This document shows, one piece after another, positions 1 through 7,204 of a stretch of DNA of 64,000 nucleotides (the first letter of the stretch is position 1; each line of letters begins with the position of its first letter). Made by a program: the position numbers and the translations under genes. The stretch is from Heyndrickxia shackletonii (GTDB lineage: Bacteria > Bacillota > Bacilli > Bacillales > Bacillaceae_C): positions 1,335,399 through 1,399,398 of the forward strand of contig NZ_LJJC01000004.1 of NCBI RefSeq assembly GCF_001420715.1. Reading direction: 5' to 3'. The notes below the pieces were generated by a model that was not told the origin of the DNA, ran no database searches, and saw only the letters and a list, made by a program, of their open reading frames with translations.

Positions 1-218
1 CATACGAATGGGGAAACTCTAGAAAGAAATATTGGAGAATAGCCAGAAGCCCAATCCTACAGAAAACCCTCACAAACTCCTATTGGGAGATGCGAGGGCT
101 GAAGAGTCTTTATGTGAGATATTCTCAACTACGTCAGACATAAATGGAACCGCCGTATACGGAACCGTACGTACGGTGGTGTGAGAGGTCGGGGGTTAGT
201 CACCTCCTCCTACTCGAT
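1..218 (+). mobile_element. Group II intron, 3' end (truncated by window edge)
   Basis: The 3' portion of a bacterial group II intron. Domain V is visible: bases 149-157 pair with 172-180 (nine pairs, one G-U), then a two-base bulge (170-171), then TACG/CGTA (158-161 with 166-169) closed by a GAAC tetraloop at 162-165. A domain VI-like G-rich/C-rich hairpin follows at about 190-210, and the intron appears to end near the GAT at 216-218. The reverse transcriptase tail lies immediately upstream. The intron is on the strand opposite to the efflux gene whose stop codon begins at 220, so the insertion sits exactly at the 3' end of that gene. The 5' end and most of the intron lie outside the window. 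Confidence 0.88.
3..143 (+). CDS. ltrA: Group II intron reverse transcriptase/maturase, C-terminal fragment
   Basis: Only the last 46 codons are in the window. The reading frame gives EWGNSRKKYWRIARSPI, then TLTNSYWEMRGLKSLYVRY, and ends in QLRQT, the usual C-terminal pattern of bacterial intron-encoded proteins (EWxNxRKxYWRIxxSPI). The protein splices its intron and drives retrohoming by target-primed reverse transcription. The stop is at 141-143, only five bases before domain V, as expected for an ORF housed in domain IV. RT fingers/palm and the maturase domain are outside the window, so activity cannot be judged. Confidence 0.85.
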   Translation, partial: YEWGNSRKKYWRIARSPILQKTLTNSYWEMRGLKSLYVRYSQLRQT

Positions 219-3200
219 TATTCTTCAACAACCTTTTTCTTCTTTTTAAACTTCATTAGAAACTCATATACTACTGGCACAATGATAAGCGTTAGTAGCG
301 TTGAACTTGTAAGTCCGCCGATAACGGTAACTCCTAGGTCCTTCGAAATCAGACCGCTTCCTTCAAACCCGAAAGCCAGTGGCAATAACGCTCCGATAGT
401 GGCAAGGGCAGTCATCAAAATTGGACGAATCCGCGTAGCGCCAGCTTCTAACAACGCCTCGCGAGTGGATAAACCTTCCTGCTGCTTTTGAATCACACGG
501 TCAATTAACACAATCGCATTTGTAACTACGATACCGATCAACATGAGTGCTCCAATCATCGAAGAAATACTTAATGTTTCCCTTGTAATAAGGAGGGCGA
601 GTAATCCTCCGATAATCGTAAACGGCAGGGAGAATAGGATTGCAAATGGTGCTAGTGCTCCGCCAAATGTAATGACGAGAACCAAATATACAATCGCAAT
701 CGCTGCGAGCATCGCAAGACCAAGTTGAGAGAAGGATTCATTTATATCCTTCGTTACACCGCCCATGGAGACCTCTACATTGCTTGGCAGCTTAATCTTA
801 TCTACCTTTTTCTTAACATCTGCGGAAACCTTTGAAACATCTTTTCCTTTGATTTCTCCGCTCACACTTGCATAAATTCTTCCATTTTGTCTTGTAATAG
901 AGTTAGGGGATTCCCCGGTTTGAACTTTCACAACATCATTTAAGGCAACATCGGTGCCAAGCGCTGATTTGACTTTTGTGTCCGTTAGATCGTTTATATT
1001 TTTATATGACTTTTGATCTACCGTAACGTATACATTTAAATCTTTGCCATCCTTTTGGATGGTTGTCAAAACAGGATTTTCTCCTACGCGGCTTAACTCC
1101 ATACCGATTTGTCCGGCAGTCAGTCCATAGCTGCTTAACTTACTTTGATCTGCAACTAAAGTATATTGTTCGTATGTTTTAGAAAGGCTTGATTCTACAT
1201 TTTTTAATGTATGATTTTGTTTCATTATTTTTTCAATATCTGAAATCACCGGTTTAATTTGCTCTAAGTTATCGCCGTATACAATGATTTCAAGATTGTT
1301 GCTGTTTCCTGAAGTGCCGAAATCCTGTGATTTCCATACACCCTTATTAGTCATTGCTTGAAGATCTTTAATGACTTTCTCAGGTTCTTTATCAAAGTTT
1401 TTCGTATCTTTATTATATTCAACATAGAATAATGCTGAATTATTATCACCCGGATTCATTGGATTTCCGCTGCCGACCGAGTATTGAATATTTTTAACAC
1501 CTGCACGTTTTTCAAAATAGTCTTCTGCTTTGGATGTTATTTTTTCCACATCACTTCTTGTTTGTCCAGGATCTGGCTTATAGGTTGCCATCACCATTTT
1601 TTGTTGATCAGAAGGAATGAAACTTACCCCGATCGCTGGGATTAAGAACAAACTTCCAATAAATATTAAGATAGCAATTCCAAACGTAATCAATTTATGG
1701 TTCAGGGACCAATTTAATATCTTTTTATAAAAAGTAGATATTTTTCCATGTTTTTTATCGTGTTGATGTTTTTTCTTTACCCCGCGACTAAATAGCGAAC
1801 TTGCAAACATCGGTACAACGGTTACGGCAACAAGTAAAGATGCCAAAAGAGCGAAAACAATAGTCAAAGCAAAAGGTAAGAATAGCTGTCCAACCATCCC
1901 TGATACTAGTCCAAGCGGCAAAAATACAGCAATTGTCACGATAGTAGAAGACATAATTGGTCTGAACATTTCTTTTGTAGCTTCTCTAATTAAATCGTTA
2001 CCCCGAAGTTTTTCGTCTGTTAAAGACATTCTTCGGTAAATATTTTCAATAACGACGATCGAATCATCGACCACCCGACCGATTGCAACGGTCATTGCAC
2101 CCAATGTCATCATGTTAAGGGAAATATCCATTTGTTTTAAAGCTAAAATAGCAATTAATAACGATAATGGAATCGATATAACCGAAATAATTGTTGAACG
2201 GAAGTCCCTTAAAAATAACAAGATAATGATAACGGCAAATAATGCACCAATAATGGCTTTGTTTAACATCGTGTTCACAGAATCTTTTATCGGTGTAGCT
2301 TGGTCAAACATTTTCACTACTTTTAAGCCGTTATGGTCTTTTTTCAACTCATTGATTTTTTTCGTTACATTATTTGCAACATCCACTGTGTTTGCATCTG
2401 AAGATTTCGTTATTTGAACACCAATAGAATCAGCGCCATTTGTTTTGGAAATGGATTCATGCTTTCCAACGATTTCAACTTTTGCGATATCCGTCAGTTT
2501 TACAGTTGGTATGCCTGGAACAGTTTGTTTTGTATTTTTCATTCCTGCTTGTGGTGTGGTTTGTCCAGCAACAGTTTGAGGCATAGCACCCTGTTTAGAA
2601 ATACCTGCACTTACTTGTGGCGTGTATGGTATTTTAATGTTTTTCAAATCATTGATAGAATGGATATTTCCATCGACAACAACGGTTTTTTCCTTATCAC
2701 CGAAATTAATCAGCCCAAGTGGCACAGAGACATCTGAGCCTTGTATAAGCTGTTTAACGGTATCTTCGGATAAACCGTATTTTTCCAATTTTTTCTTATC
2801 GAAAGTAATGTCTACTTCTTTTTCAAATTGTCCTGAAGCTTGAACTTGTGAAACTCCATCAATTCCTTCTAATGAAGGAGCTATATCTTCTTCAACTGTT
2901 TTGGTTAACTCTTCAAGTGATTGCTTCGTATTTGTAATGCTTAATGAAAGGATAGGGAAATCGTTAATATTTAATCTCGATACTTTTGGGGTATTTACCT
3001 TCTCCGGTAATGTGATAGATGATACCGCTTCTTTTACCTCAGACTCTGCTTTATCCATATCCTTTGAAAACTTATATTGAATTTGGATGGATGACACATT
3101 TTGTGATGAGGTGGAGTTTACTACCTCTACACCAGGTAGGTTTTTAATTCTTTGTTCGATCGGTTTCGTTACTTTTTCCGCAATATCGTCAGGTGTTGCC

Positions 3201-3361
3201 CCCGGATATACAGTGGAAACCATCACTACTGGAGCCGTAATATTCGGTATTGTTTCCAGCTTCATATTAACACCAGAGTACAATCCTGCCGCGACAACAA
3301 TGATGGTAATTAACCATACCGCGAACTTATTTTTCATACAAAAGTTAATGATTCGATTCAA
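218..3361 (-). CDS. swrC: RND-family multidrug/surfactin efflux transporter (SwrC/YerP type)
   Basis: A 1047-residue AcrB/AcrD/AcrF-family inner-membrane proton antiporter. The N-terminal helix (about residues 10-30) is followed by a large porter loop, a central helix block (about 365-540), a second porter loop and a C-terminal helix block (about 865-1035). The central block holds the family motif GRVVDDSIVVIENIYRR. B. subtilis SwrC (about 1065 residues) exports surfactin and is controlled by the TetR protein YerO. Start is TTG at 3361 behind AAGGAG. Residues about 249-286 form a Gln/Gly/Pro-rich insert in the first porter loop. The gene is divergent from sasA and the TetR gene, and a group II intron ends at its stop codon. 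Substrate is inferred from family, not from sequence. Confidence 0.9.
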   Translation of the reverse strand: MNRIINFCMKNKFAVWLITIIVVAAGLYSGVNMKLETIPNITAPVVMVSTVYPGATPDDIAEKVTKPIEQRIKNLPGVEVVNSTSSQNVSSIQIQYKFSKDMDKAESEVKEAVSSITLPEKVNTPKVSRLNINDFPILSLSITNTKQSLEELTKTVEEDIAPSLEGIDGVSQVQASGQFEKEVDITFDKKKLEKYGLSEDTVKQLIQGSDVSVPLGLINFGDKEKTVVVDGNIHSINDLKNIKIPYTPQVSAGISKQGAMPQTVAGQTTPQAGMKNTKQTVPGIPTVKLTDIAKVEIVGKHESISKTNGADSIGVQITKSSDANTVDVANNVTKKINELKKDHNGLKVVKMFDQATPIKDSVNTMLNKAIIGALFAVIIILLFLRDFRSTIISVISIPLSLLIAILALKQMDISLNMMTLGAMTVAIGRVVDDSIVVIENIYRRMSLTDEKLRGNDLIREATKEMFRPIMSSTIVTIAVFLPLGLVSGMVGQLFLPFALTIVFALLASLLVAVTVVPMFASSLFSRGVKKKHQHDKKHGKISTFYKKILNWSLNHKLITFGIAILIFIGSLFLIPAIGVSFIPSDQQKMVMATYKPDPGQTRSDVEKITSKAEDYFEKRAGVKNIQYSVGSGNPMNPGDNNSALFYVEYNKDTKNFDKEPEKVIKDLQAMTNKGVWKSQDFGTSGNSNNLEIIVYGDNLEQIKPVISDIEKIMKQNHTLKNVESSLSKTYEQYTLVADQSKLSSYGLTAGQIGMELSRVGENPVLTTIQKDGKDLNVYVTVDQKSYKNINDLTDTKVKSALGTDVALNDVVKVQTGESPNSITRQNGRIYASVSGEIKGKDVSKVSADVKKKVDKIKLPSNVEVSMGGVTKDINESFSQLGLAMLAAIAIVYLVLVITFGGALAPFAILFSLPFTIIGGLLALLITRETLSISSMIGALMLIGIVVTNAIVLIDRVIQKQQEGLSTREALLEAGATRIRPILMTALATIGALLPLAFGFEGSGLISKDLGVTVIGGLTSSTLLTLIIVPVVYEFLMKFKKKKKVVEE

Positions 3362-3384
3362 GGTATATCGCTCCTTCTTAAGGT

Positions 3385-3430
3385 TGACCGACTAGTCATA
3401 TCAAAATATAATATAAATGACTGGTCATAC
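3385..3430 (-). promoter_or_regulatory. Candidate efflux promoter with paired TetR-type palindromes
   Basis: Two related palindromes lie upstream of the efflux gene: GACTAGTC (3390-3397, flanked as TGACCGACTAGTCA) and TGACTGGTCA (3418-3427), about 28 bases apart. On the minus strand the second overlaps a possible -35 (TGACCA), with a possible -10 (TTGATA) about 17 bases on. Twin palindromes over a pump promoter are typical of TetR-family operators. The TetR gene at 4466 is the natural candidate binder. Inferred; the binding protein is not proven by sequence. Confidence 0.5.
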
Positions 3431-3458
3431 ATTAGCAAGTGAAAGTTCTGTTAAATAA

Positions 3459-3554
3459 GGCTCTTTTCTTAAATTTTTGTTGCTTTTGTAAAAGTAAATC
3501 TTATAAACTTCCTCAATCTGTTTTGAAATGGTTACCATTTAAAGAAAAGATGCC
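3459..3554 (+). repeat. Dispersed repeat family B, copy 1
   Basis: Begins GGCTCTTTTCTTAAAT and ends with the near-complement ATTTAAAGAAAAGATGCC, giving imperfect terminal inverted repeats. The left 30 bases (GGCTCTTTTCTTAAAT...TTGCTTTTGTAAA) match the complement of the copy ending at 42219. It fills the gap between the efflux promoter and sasA, and I see no gene in it. Confidence 0.6.
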
Positions 3555-3672
3555 ACGAAACCAAGCCTACTTAAGATTCGTAATAAATGACGGATGGGAA
3601 GGTTTAGGTACGAAAACAGACTAAATTGAAACTTTTATCCTATAAAAGGATGCATATTAAAGGAGAGTTACT

Positions 3673-4311
3673 ATGTACGACACAAATCAATGGAAAGAGT
3701 TTATTCTTCCCTATAAGTTCGGATTAGATGATTTAAAGACAAAAATAAATATAATGGTCGAAGAAGCCTTTCTAATGGGAGAAAATAATTCCATCGAGCA
3801 TATTAAAACAAGAATTAAAACACCGTCAAGTATGTTGGAAAAGTTAAAAAGAAAGAGAATCGAACCAACACTGGAAAATGCAAAGCAGCATCTCCTGGAT
3901 ATTGTTGGCGTAAGAATCGTCTGTTCTTTTGTTTCCGATATCTATGAAATTTATAACTTATTTTTAAAGAGAAAAGATTTAAAGGTAGTAGAAGTAAAGG
4001 ATTATATTCGCAATCCGAAACCAAATGGCTATCAAAGCTTACATTTAATCGTGCAAATTCCTGTACAGCTGACACATCGGGTGGAACATGTAATGGCTGA
4101 AATTCAGTTAAGAACATTAGCAATGGATTTTTGGGCAAGTCTAGAGCACAAAATCTTCTATAAATATAATCGGGATATTCCGCAATATTTAAAGGATGAA
4201 CTTAAGGAAGCTGCTGATAGTGTGAAAATGTTGGATGAAAAAATGAAGGGTATTCGTGATGAGGTAAATGCGATAGACGCGGTAAGAGATTCTATATTTT
4301 TACCGTTATAA
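3673..4311 (+). CDS. sasA: Small alarmone synthetase, (p)ppGpp synthetase of the SasA/YwaC (RelP) type
   Basis: A 212-residue single-domain RelA/SpoT synthetase with no hydrolase or regulatory domains. It transfers pyrophosphate from ATP to GDP/GTP to make the stringent-response alarmone. Visible motifs are IVGVRIVCSF (about 75-84), KDYIRNPKPNGYQSLHL (about 108-124) and AEIQLRTLAMDFWASLEHKI (about 138-157). The KPNGYQSLHL and AMDFWASLEHKI wording is closer to YwaC/SasA than to YjbM/SasB. Start ATG follows AAAGGAGAG. In B. subtilis sasA responds to cell-envelope stress; here it sits between an efflux pump and its likely TetR regulator. I could not see a convincing ECF-sigma promoter. Confidence 0.88.
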   Translation: MYDTNQWKEFILPYKFGLDDLKTKINIMVEEAFLMGENNSIEHIKTRIKTPSSMLEKLKRKRIEPTLENAKQHLLDIVGVRIVCSFVSDIYEIYNLFLKRKDLKVVEVKDYIRNPKPNGYQSLHLIVQIPVQLTHRVEHVMAEIQLRTLAMDFWASLEHKIFYKYNRDIPQYLKDELKEAADSVKMLDEKMKGIRDEVNAIDAVRDSIFLPL

Positions 4312-4315
4312 TAAC

Positions 4316-4370
4316 AAAAGCGTAAACGCCTTGTTCATCCTCTAGCCGATAGGTGTTATGGCTAGAGGAC
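4316..4370 (-). repeat. Dispersed repeat family A, minimal copy (reverse orientation)
   Basis: This copy holds just the two ends of family A: AAAGCGTAAACGCCTTG, the complement of the family's right end, then AGCCGATAGG, the complement of the left end, then GGCTAGAGGA. Bases 4339-4347 and 4360-4368 form a perfect 9-bp inverted repeat. It follows the sasA stop by five bases and may work as a transcript 3' end, though there is no long T-tract. Confidence 0.5.
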
Positions 4371-4465
4371 GTGCACCAGATTGATCATGAAAGAGAAGGT
4401 ATAGGTGCATCAGGTGTGGTACCAATAAGCGGTGCTTGCGCTTGACGATAAAAGAGGGGACCATG

Positions 4466-5341
4466 ATGAAGCAAAGAAGAAAGGAACTTATCGAAACAGC
4501 TATTAAATTATTTGCTGAAAAAGGATTTCAATCCACATCTGTCCAAGATATTGTCAGCAGTTACGGGATATCTAAAGGGGCATTTTATAATTATTTCTCC
4601 TCGAAGGAAGAATTGCTGGTTGATATATTTAAATATTATAATGATAAATTTAATCTAAAGACGGATGAAATTGATGCATTAAATATATCTCCGAGAGAAA
4701 AACTGCAGAAAAGAATTTATCTCCAATTCAAATATTTTATGAGGCATAGGGATTTTATCGTCATGTATTTCCGCGAACAAAATCAATCCATTAACGAGGG
4801 ATTGAGAAATCTGATGAAGGAACATACCTTAAACATGCTTCAAAAGGAAGAGAAACTTCTGGTTGCATCGTATGGTGATTCCATACAACCTTATATAAAT
4901 GATTTGGTATTAATTTGTCTGGGCATCCGCAATAGTTATATGAAAATCACCGTATTTGATGGAATAAAGCTGGATCCTACTGAGATTTCCTATTTCTTGA
5001 TGGAACGAATTGATGACGTCGTAGCGGGAATAAAAAGGAGCAGTCTGGATCCTCTTCTAACAAAAAGTCTTTTTAAGGAATATACTAATGGCCTGCTTAG
5101 CAATCAACAAAAGATATTGTCAAATCTATTAAGCATCAAGGAAACCTTAGAATCCTTGGAAATCACTCCGGAGAAAAAAGAAGAGCTTTATAACGTTATT
5201 CATTATTTAATAGAAGAAAATAACAAAACGGAAGTGAAAAAATATATTTTTCAGGGGATGCTTGCAAATTTTAAACCAATTAAGGAATTAGATTCCTATA
5301 GAAAAGAAATTGCGAAAGTATTGGAAATTGAACTTTTATGA
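4466..5341 (+). CDS. TetR/AcrR-family transcriptional regulator (YerO-like)
   Basis: A 291-residue TetR-family repressor. The N-terminal HTH spans about residues 5-50 (IETAIKLFAEKGFQSTSVQ, then GISKGAFYNYFSSKEEL). The helical C-terminal ligand domain is unusually long, about 240 residues, as in B. subtilis YerO, which represses swrC. ATG 4466 is chosen because GAGGGG lies six bases before it; ATG 4463 and an upstream TTG at 4436 are alternatives, but the TTG falls in repeat-derived sequence. The pump on the other strand and the palindromes at 3385-3430 suggest efflux control. The ligand is unknown. Confidence 0.85.
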   Translation: MKQRRKELIETAIKLFAEKGFQSTSVQDIVSSYGISKGAFYNYFSSKEELLVDIFKYYNDKFNLKTDEIDALNISPREKLQKRIYLQFKYFMRHRDFIVMYFREQNQSINEGLRNLMKEHTLNMLQKEEKLLVASYGDSIQPYINDLVLICLGIRNSYMKITVFDGIKLDPTEISYFLMERIDDVVAGIKRSSLDPLLTKSLFKEYTNGLLSNQQKILSNLLSIKETLESLEITPEKKEELYNVIHYLIEENNKTEVKKYIFQGMLANFKPIKELDSYRKEIAKVLEIELL

Positions 5342-5399
5342 TGCATTAAGGTTAGGTACTTCTGTATCTTGGTGATGATTTGACAGGGTATGAGAAATA

Positions 5400-5585
5400 A
5401 ACGGAAAAATTCCGGCTAAATTGGGAAATACCCATATTTCCCTTAAAATAAGCGGAGTTTTTCCGCTTATTTTATCCAAATCTTTGGATTTTGTCTCATT
5501 TAGAGCGGTTAACCGGAATTTCTCCGCTTATTTTCGCTTCTTAAGCTTCCCCTATTCACAATAGCCGGAAATTTTCCGACTATTT
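5400..5585. repeat. Cluster of short palindromic repeats (CGGAA...TTCCG type)
   Basis: Four related palindromes in 190 bases: 5400-5418, 5447-5473 (AATAAGCGGA / TCCGCTTATT arms), 5508-5534 and 5560-5585. Arms follow a (A)ATA(A)GCCGGAA / TTCCGGCTATT pattern. A separate perfect inverted repeat, GGGAAATA/TATTTCCC, sits at 5423-5442. No coding signal is seen between the TetR gene and the terminator at 5665. Confidence 0.65.
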
Positions 5586-5664
5586 CATACCTACACAAAA
5601 ACCGATACGAAGAAGGCGGAAATGGTTTCGAACTTCTTCATTCGCAATTTAGCAATTAAAAGCA

Positions 5665-5694
5665 AAATAGCAAGGGAATGAACCCTTGCTATTT
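5665..5694 (-). terminator. Rho-independent terminator (bidirectional stem)
   Basis: A perfect 12-bp stem (AAATAGCAAGGG at 5665-5676 with CCCTTGCTATTT at 5683-5694) and a six-base loop. On the minus strand it is followed by a T-rich stretch, so it can end the small gene at 5806. It may also stop read-through from the TetR gene. Confidence 0.7.
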
Positions 5695-5805
5695 CTAATG
5701 TTTTTTAACCTCTTTAGCCTCACAAATTGCCCTGCATTTTCCTGTGCAAATGGACGTTTTGCGATAGGGAACAGATCCACGTTAGTTGTCTGACAGCTCT
5801 TTTTT

Positions 5806-5952
5806 TCACCTGTTTTTTCTTCCTCGTACTAATTTCAAAATAAATAAAATTACTGCGATGATTAGCAGTAAATGGATAAGGCCGCCTGCAATATGGCCGA
5901 TTATTCCTAGAACCCATAGAATTATTAAAATAATTATTATGGTCCAAAGCAT
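5806..5952 (-). CDS. Small membrane protein, lmo0937 family
   Basis: A 48-residue protein with two hydrophobic stretches. It starts MLWTIIIILIILWVLGIIG, a Gly-Gly/His turn follows (HIAGGLIHLL), and it ends in a basic tail (LVRGRKNR). This is the pattern of the widespread Firmicutes lmo0937-type mini membrane proteins, whose function is unknown. ATG 5952 is preceded by AAAGGAG at good spacing. A longer frame overlapping it on the same strand lacks these features and was discarded. It is monocistronic, with the hairpin at 5665-5694 downstream. Confidence 0.75.
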   Translation of the reverse strand: MLWTIIIILIILWVLGIIGHIAGGLIHLLLIIAVILFILKLVRGRKNR

Positions 5953-6150
5953 ATAACTAACTCCTTTCTCTTTATGGTTACATTACCCAATAGTCTCTTA
6001 AATTACACCTATATATTTGTAAAGAATTAAATCCTTATCATGTTCCAATTAAGTTGTACTTAAATAGATTTGCCCAAAGATGATTGGATGACTGTCAAAA
6101 AAGCCTAATTGGTCATAAGATAGAGGGAATAACGAAGGGAGAAATCGAAA

Positions 6151-6624
6151 ATGAATCATCCGTTAGCATGGCATGAATCATTGGAACTCCATGAATTATT
6201 AACATTCCAGGCGAACTGTTTAATTCAATTAAAAATGTCCGTTAGAAAAGTCATTAATCACGAACTCCATGATTTATACCTCTATTCCATCAAATTAGTG
6301 GAAAAGAATTTAAAAGATTTATTGCCATATGTGGAGAACATTCCAAATGAATATAGCCGTCGTAAAAATGAGCAGAACTTTTTTGCAGGTGACTTATTAG
6401 GAGCAGCCAAAACTACGATAAAAATGTATGCAAGCGCCATAACGGAAACAACCTCATCCGAATTACGTTCTGTTTTTCACCGCCATTTAAATATTGTTAT
6501 TAGCTGGTATACAAAGATTTTTGAATATATGAATAAAAATGGACTATACCCATCTTTTAATTTGCAAAAATTATTAGAGAAGGATGCTCAAAATGTTCAA
6601 AATGCTTTGCTAATGAAATACTAA
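6151..6624 (+). CDS. Spore coat protein, CotF family
   Basis: A 157-residue all-helical protein of the coat-F (ferritin-like) fold. The C-terminal part contains DLLGAAKTTIKMYASAITE and HRHLNIVISWYTKIFEYMNKNGLYPSF, typical of CotF/YhcQ-like proteins found in the spore coat. The start is ATG 6151 behind AAGGGAGA. It stands alone: a palindrome cluster and a small membrane gene lie upstream, and the mgtE promoter begins 13 bases after its stop. The exact B. subtilis counterpart cannot be assigned by eye. Confidence 0.75.
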   Translation: MNHPLAWHESLELHELLTFQANCLIQLKMSVRKVINHELHDLYLYSIKLVEKNLKDLLPYVENIPNEYSRRKNEQNFFAGDLLGAAKTTIKMYASAITETTSSELRSVFHRHLNIVISWYTKIFEYMNKNGLYPSFNLQKLLEKDAQNVQNALLMKY

Positions 6625-6636
6625 GAAAATCCATTG

Positions 6637-6665
6637 TTGACAACTTGTCAAAATATCAATATATT
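6637..6665 (+). promoter_or_regulatory. mgtE promoter with TTGACA-N3-TGTCAA palindrome over the -35
   Basis: A near-consensus sigma-A promoter: TTGACA (6637-6642), 17-base spacer, TATATT (6660-6665). The -35 is the left arm of a perfect inverted repeat, TTGACA-ACT-TGTCAA (6637-6651). The M-box leader begins about 25 bases after the -10. The same palindrome overlaps the -35 at 10477, which suggests a shared repressor. Confidence 0.7.
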
Positions 6666-6689
6666 AAATGTAGTTTCATATTACTCTAC

Positions 6690-6850
6690 GTGTTCTGTTA
6701 GGTGAGGCTCCTGTATAGAGATAAGCTGCTGCCCAAAAATGTCGAGAGACGCCAATGGGTCAACAGGAAAGATCGGAATAAGGTCTTTCTTAATGTAGCT
6801 GGTACCAGATTACCTATGCTATACAGTGCTAAAGCTCAAGCGAGGGAAAC
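6690..6850 (+). promoter_or_regulatory. M-box (ykoK) Mg2+ riboswitch
   Basis: Conserved M-box blocks occur in order: GTTAGGTGAGGCTCCTGTAT (6697-6716), GAGATAAGCTGCTGCCC, GACGCCAATGGGTCAACAGG, AATGTAGCTGGTACCAG and ACCTATGCTATACAGTGC, then TAAAGCTCAAGCGAGG. In this class Mg2+ binding folds the aptamer and favours the downstream terminator (6907-6948), shutting off the transporter. The downstream gene is mgtE, a known M-box target. Confidence 0.95.
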
Positions 6851-6906
6851 GGAGGAATACCACAAGAAGCATAAGCTTCTGAGCGGTTTTTTGTTTTGCA
6901 AAACAA

Positions 6907-6948
6907 AGCCTTTATTTCTTTTCGCCAAGAAATGAAGGCTATTTTTTT
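6907..6948 (+). terminator. M-box expression-platform terminator
   Basis: A 14-bp stem (AGCCTTTATTTCTT at 6907-6920 with AAGAAATGAAGGCT at 6927-6940, one G-U pair), six-base loop and a run of T. A smaller hairpin AGAAGC/GCTTCT lies just upstream (6865-6880) and may be part of the switching region. About 100 bases separate the terminator from the next ribosome-binding site. Confidence 0.85.
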
Positions 6949-7045
6949 GTTTAAAATTGGTCATTTAAACTGGAAATTCCCTCATTTGAACATACAGTAC
7001 TAGTAGTTAAGCTTAAATTTTCCCCTTATTCTGGAGGTGATGTTG

Positions 7046-7204
7046 ATGGACGAAGGCCCAGGTCAGAAACATGCAAATAAATTTACTTGTGCAATAAGGA
7101 AAGGTGATTTTAACAGTCTTTCGTTTATCGACTCACTGTATATTCCTTTCTCATTGCACCATTCTAAGAATGAGGATTGGAGGAAGGAACATGGACCAAA
7201 ATAA
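7046..7204 (+). CDS. Possible 52-residue leader ORF overlapping the mgtE start
   Basis: ATG 7046 follows CTGGAGGTGATGTTG, a stronger Shine-Dalgarno than many genes here have. The frame stays open for 52 codons and stops at 7202-7204, fourteen bases inside mgtE. The product starts MDEGPGQKHANK and has no family I recognise. It lies between the M-box terminator and mgtE, so its translation could couple to mgtE translation. It could equally be a chance ORF, and conservation is not visible here. Confidence 0.35.
   Translation: MDEGPGQKHANKFTCAIRKGDFNSLSFIDSLYIPFSLHHSKNEDWRKEHGPK

Noticed and set aside
3600-3672. ECF-sigma (sigma-W/M-like) promoter before sasA
   Set aside because: TGAAAC is present near 3629 but no CGTA/CGTC follows at 16 bases.
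5720-5947. 75-codon minus-strand ORF
   Set aside because: Overlaps, in another frame, the better supported lmo0937-type gene (5806-5952), which has a clear ribosome site and membrane pattern.
6702-6935. ORF across the mgtE leader
   Set aside because: It is the M-box riboswitch and terminator read as protein.
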